DNA of 64,000 nt from Tannerellaceae bacterium (lineage in GTDB: Bacteria; Bacteroidota; Bacteroidia; Bacteroidales; Tannerellaceae). Below, piece by piece: positions 62,918 through 64,000 of this stretch. The stretch spans positions 1 through 64,000 of the forward strand of contig JAISWO010000015.1 in the NCBI GenBank assembly GCA_031271045.1. The letters run 5' to 3'. A program made the translations under genes and the position numbers. The notes under the pieces were generated by a model. The model worked only from the letters and a program-made list of their open reading frames with translations, was not told the DNA's origin and did no database searches. Numbering within the stretch: the first letter of the stretch is position 1; every line of letters starts with the position of its first letter.

Positions 62918-64000
62918 ATGATTCACCAACATTCACCCAGATACAAATTAGGGCTGGCCCTCAGCGGAGGCGGCGCCAAAGGATTCGCCCATATCGGCGT
63001 CTTCCGCTTGCTGGAAGAGCACAAGCTGAGACCCGACATCATTGCCGGCACAAGCGCCGGAGCGCTGGCCGGCGTCTTGTTTGCCGACGGCTACTCGGCA
63101 GCAGACATACAGGAATTGTTTACAGGCAGGGAGTTCTCCGAATTTGCCCAACTGCAGATCCCCAAAGACGGCCTGTTCGACAACAAACGCTTCCACTCCT
63201 TCCTCGCACATTGCCTGAAAGCAAAACGGTTCGAAGATCTGAAGATACCCTTGGCCGTCGTAACCACCGATCTGGATAACGGCCGGAGTCATACGTTCCG
63301 CAGCGGCCCGGTCGTAGAAGCCGTTGTCGCCTCCTGCAGCATCCCGATTATCTTCAGCCCGGTAGAGATCAACGGCCTGCATTACGTAGACGGCGGACTA
63401 TTCCGCAACTTCCCGGTCTCGGTCATCCGCGAAGAATGTGAGCAGGTCATCGGCGTGAACGTAAGCCCGCTCATCTCGCAGAAATACAAACAAACACTCT
63501 GGGGTATCGCCGAACGTTCCTATCACTATATCTTCAGGGCCAACACCATGGAAGACCGCATGATGTGCGACCTGCTGATAGAAACCGAAGAAACGAACAG
63601 CTACAAAACATTCGACCTGGAAAACGTCGAATCCATTGCCGACATCGGGTATGATGCCGCCCTTCAGGCCTTCAACCGGGCGGAAATGGAACAGGAAACA
63701 AAGAAGTACGAACTTTCTAACAACGGAAGAAAAATGAAAAAAATGATTATTTATCAAGTCCTCCCCCGCTTATTCGGGAACCTGAACGAGTCACCGGTAA
63801 AAAACGGAAGTATACAAGAAAACGGCACAGGAAAATTCTCCTTCTTCACACACGACCGGCTGAGGCAGATCAACGCCCTCGGAATCACTCATATTTGGTA
63901 CACCGGCATCATCGAACATGCAACACAGACCGACTACACCCGGCAAGGGATCCGCAAAAACCATCCCGGCATTGTGAAAGGAAAAGCAGGCTCACCCTAC
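62918..64000 (+). CDS. Patatin-like phospholipase fused in frame to GH13 alpha-amylase (partial, runs off window)
   Basis: The track omits this frame because it is still open at 64000 (361 codons seen). Residues 1 to about 260 are a patatin-like esterase: oxyanion loop SGGGAKGFAH, nucleophile AGTSAGAL, and the Asp in YVDGGLF. Without any stop the frame continues into KMKKMIIYQVLPRLFGN at residue 271. It then shows GKFSFFTHDRLRQINALGITHIWYTGII and KNHPGIVKGKAGSPY, the N-terminus of a cytosolic GH13 alpha-amylase. I checked the frame line by line and found no stop. The amylase Met (63734) has GGAAGAAAA upstream and may also be used as a separate start. A CATCTTTG near 62890 may be its promoter. 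Confidence 0.88.
   Translation, partial: MIHQHSPRYKLGLALSGGGAKGFAHIGVFRLLEEHKLRPDIIAGTSAGALAGVLFADGYSAADIQELFTGREFSEFAQLQIPKDGLFDNKRFHSFLAHCLKAKRFEDLKIPLAVVTTDLDNGRSHTFRSGPVVEAVVASCSIPIIFSPVEINGLHYVDGGLFRNFPVSVIREECEQVIGVNVSPLISQKYKQTLWGIAERSYHYIFRANTMEDRMMCDLLIETEETNSYKTFDLENVESIADIGYDAALQAFNRAEMEQETKKYELSNNGRKMKKMIIYQVLPRLFGNLNESPVKNGSIQENGTGKFSFFTHDRLRQINALGITHIWYTGIIEHATQTDYTRQGIRKNHPGIVKGKAGSPY

Overview
The window reads as a chromosomal segment of a Bacteroidales bacterium. The GC content looks close to 50%. BspA-type leucine-rich repeat surface proteins, promoters of the TTTG-N19-TAnnTTTG type, and several families restricted to Bacteroidetes (DUF6261, DUF4469, DUF6599, DUF5683, the BT_3928-like DoxX family) suggest the Bacteroides/Parabacteroides/Tannerella area. 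I favour Tannerellaceae, but that is inference. No rRNA, prophage, insertion sequence or CRISPR array is visible.

Layout. 1-2.9 kb: the start of a lipoprotein (minus), two short-repeat arrays, a Bacteroidales protein of unknown function and a secreted GH29 fucosidase. 2.9-9.7 kb: a leucine operon on the minus strand in the order leuA, leuC, leuD, a second synthase-like gene, methylglyoxal synthase and leuB. It has a consensus promoter, a leader peptide rich in Leu and Ile codons, and a terminator/antiterminator. 9.8-18.5 kb: a TIM-barrel isomerase-like protein, DUF6261, a DUF6599-DUF362 pair, bcp, pckA, a K+/H+ antiporter and surE. 18.5-30 kb: trpS, rpsT, tRNA-Glu, an orphan NarL-type regulator, an AlbA_2 ATP-binding protein, a DEAD-box helicase, a sugar-phosphate operon (isomerase-like, KpsF-like, PfkB, tyrosine phosphatase) and argS. 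30-39.2 kb: a 42-bp repeat array, a TPR sensor kinase, the DUF1599/DoxX/tpiA/SPOR/folE operon, then a U32 protein, thioesterase and dprA. 39.2-47 kb: a surface-protein locus with a (CA)13 tract, two BspA-like proteins (340 and 1741 aa) and a DUF4469 protein. 47-56.2 kb: dusB, then parA-parB-DUF5683-transglycosylase-rel, and an FKBP isomerase-aroC pair. 56.4-64 kb: a GT2/small protein/GT-C-like membrane protein operon, an M16 peptidase, hppA, and a patatin open reading frame that continues without a stop into a GH13 amylase and runs off the window.

The most unusual feature is a set of six unrelated intergenic arrays. In at least five of them a short interrupted palindrome repeats with its centres 21, 42, 23 or 22 bp apart, close to whole numbers of double helical turns. 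The sequences differ but the geometry is shared, and several arrays run straight into promoters. Other highlights are the complete leucine attenuator, the mgsA gene inside the leu operon, the patatin-amylase fusion (absent from the supplied ORF track because it is open at the window end), and the (CA)13 tract that could switch a small ORF into translational overlap with a BspA-like gene.
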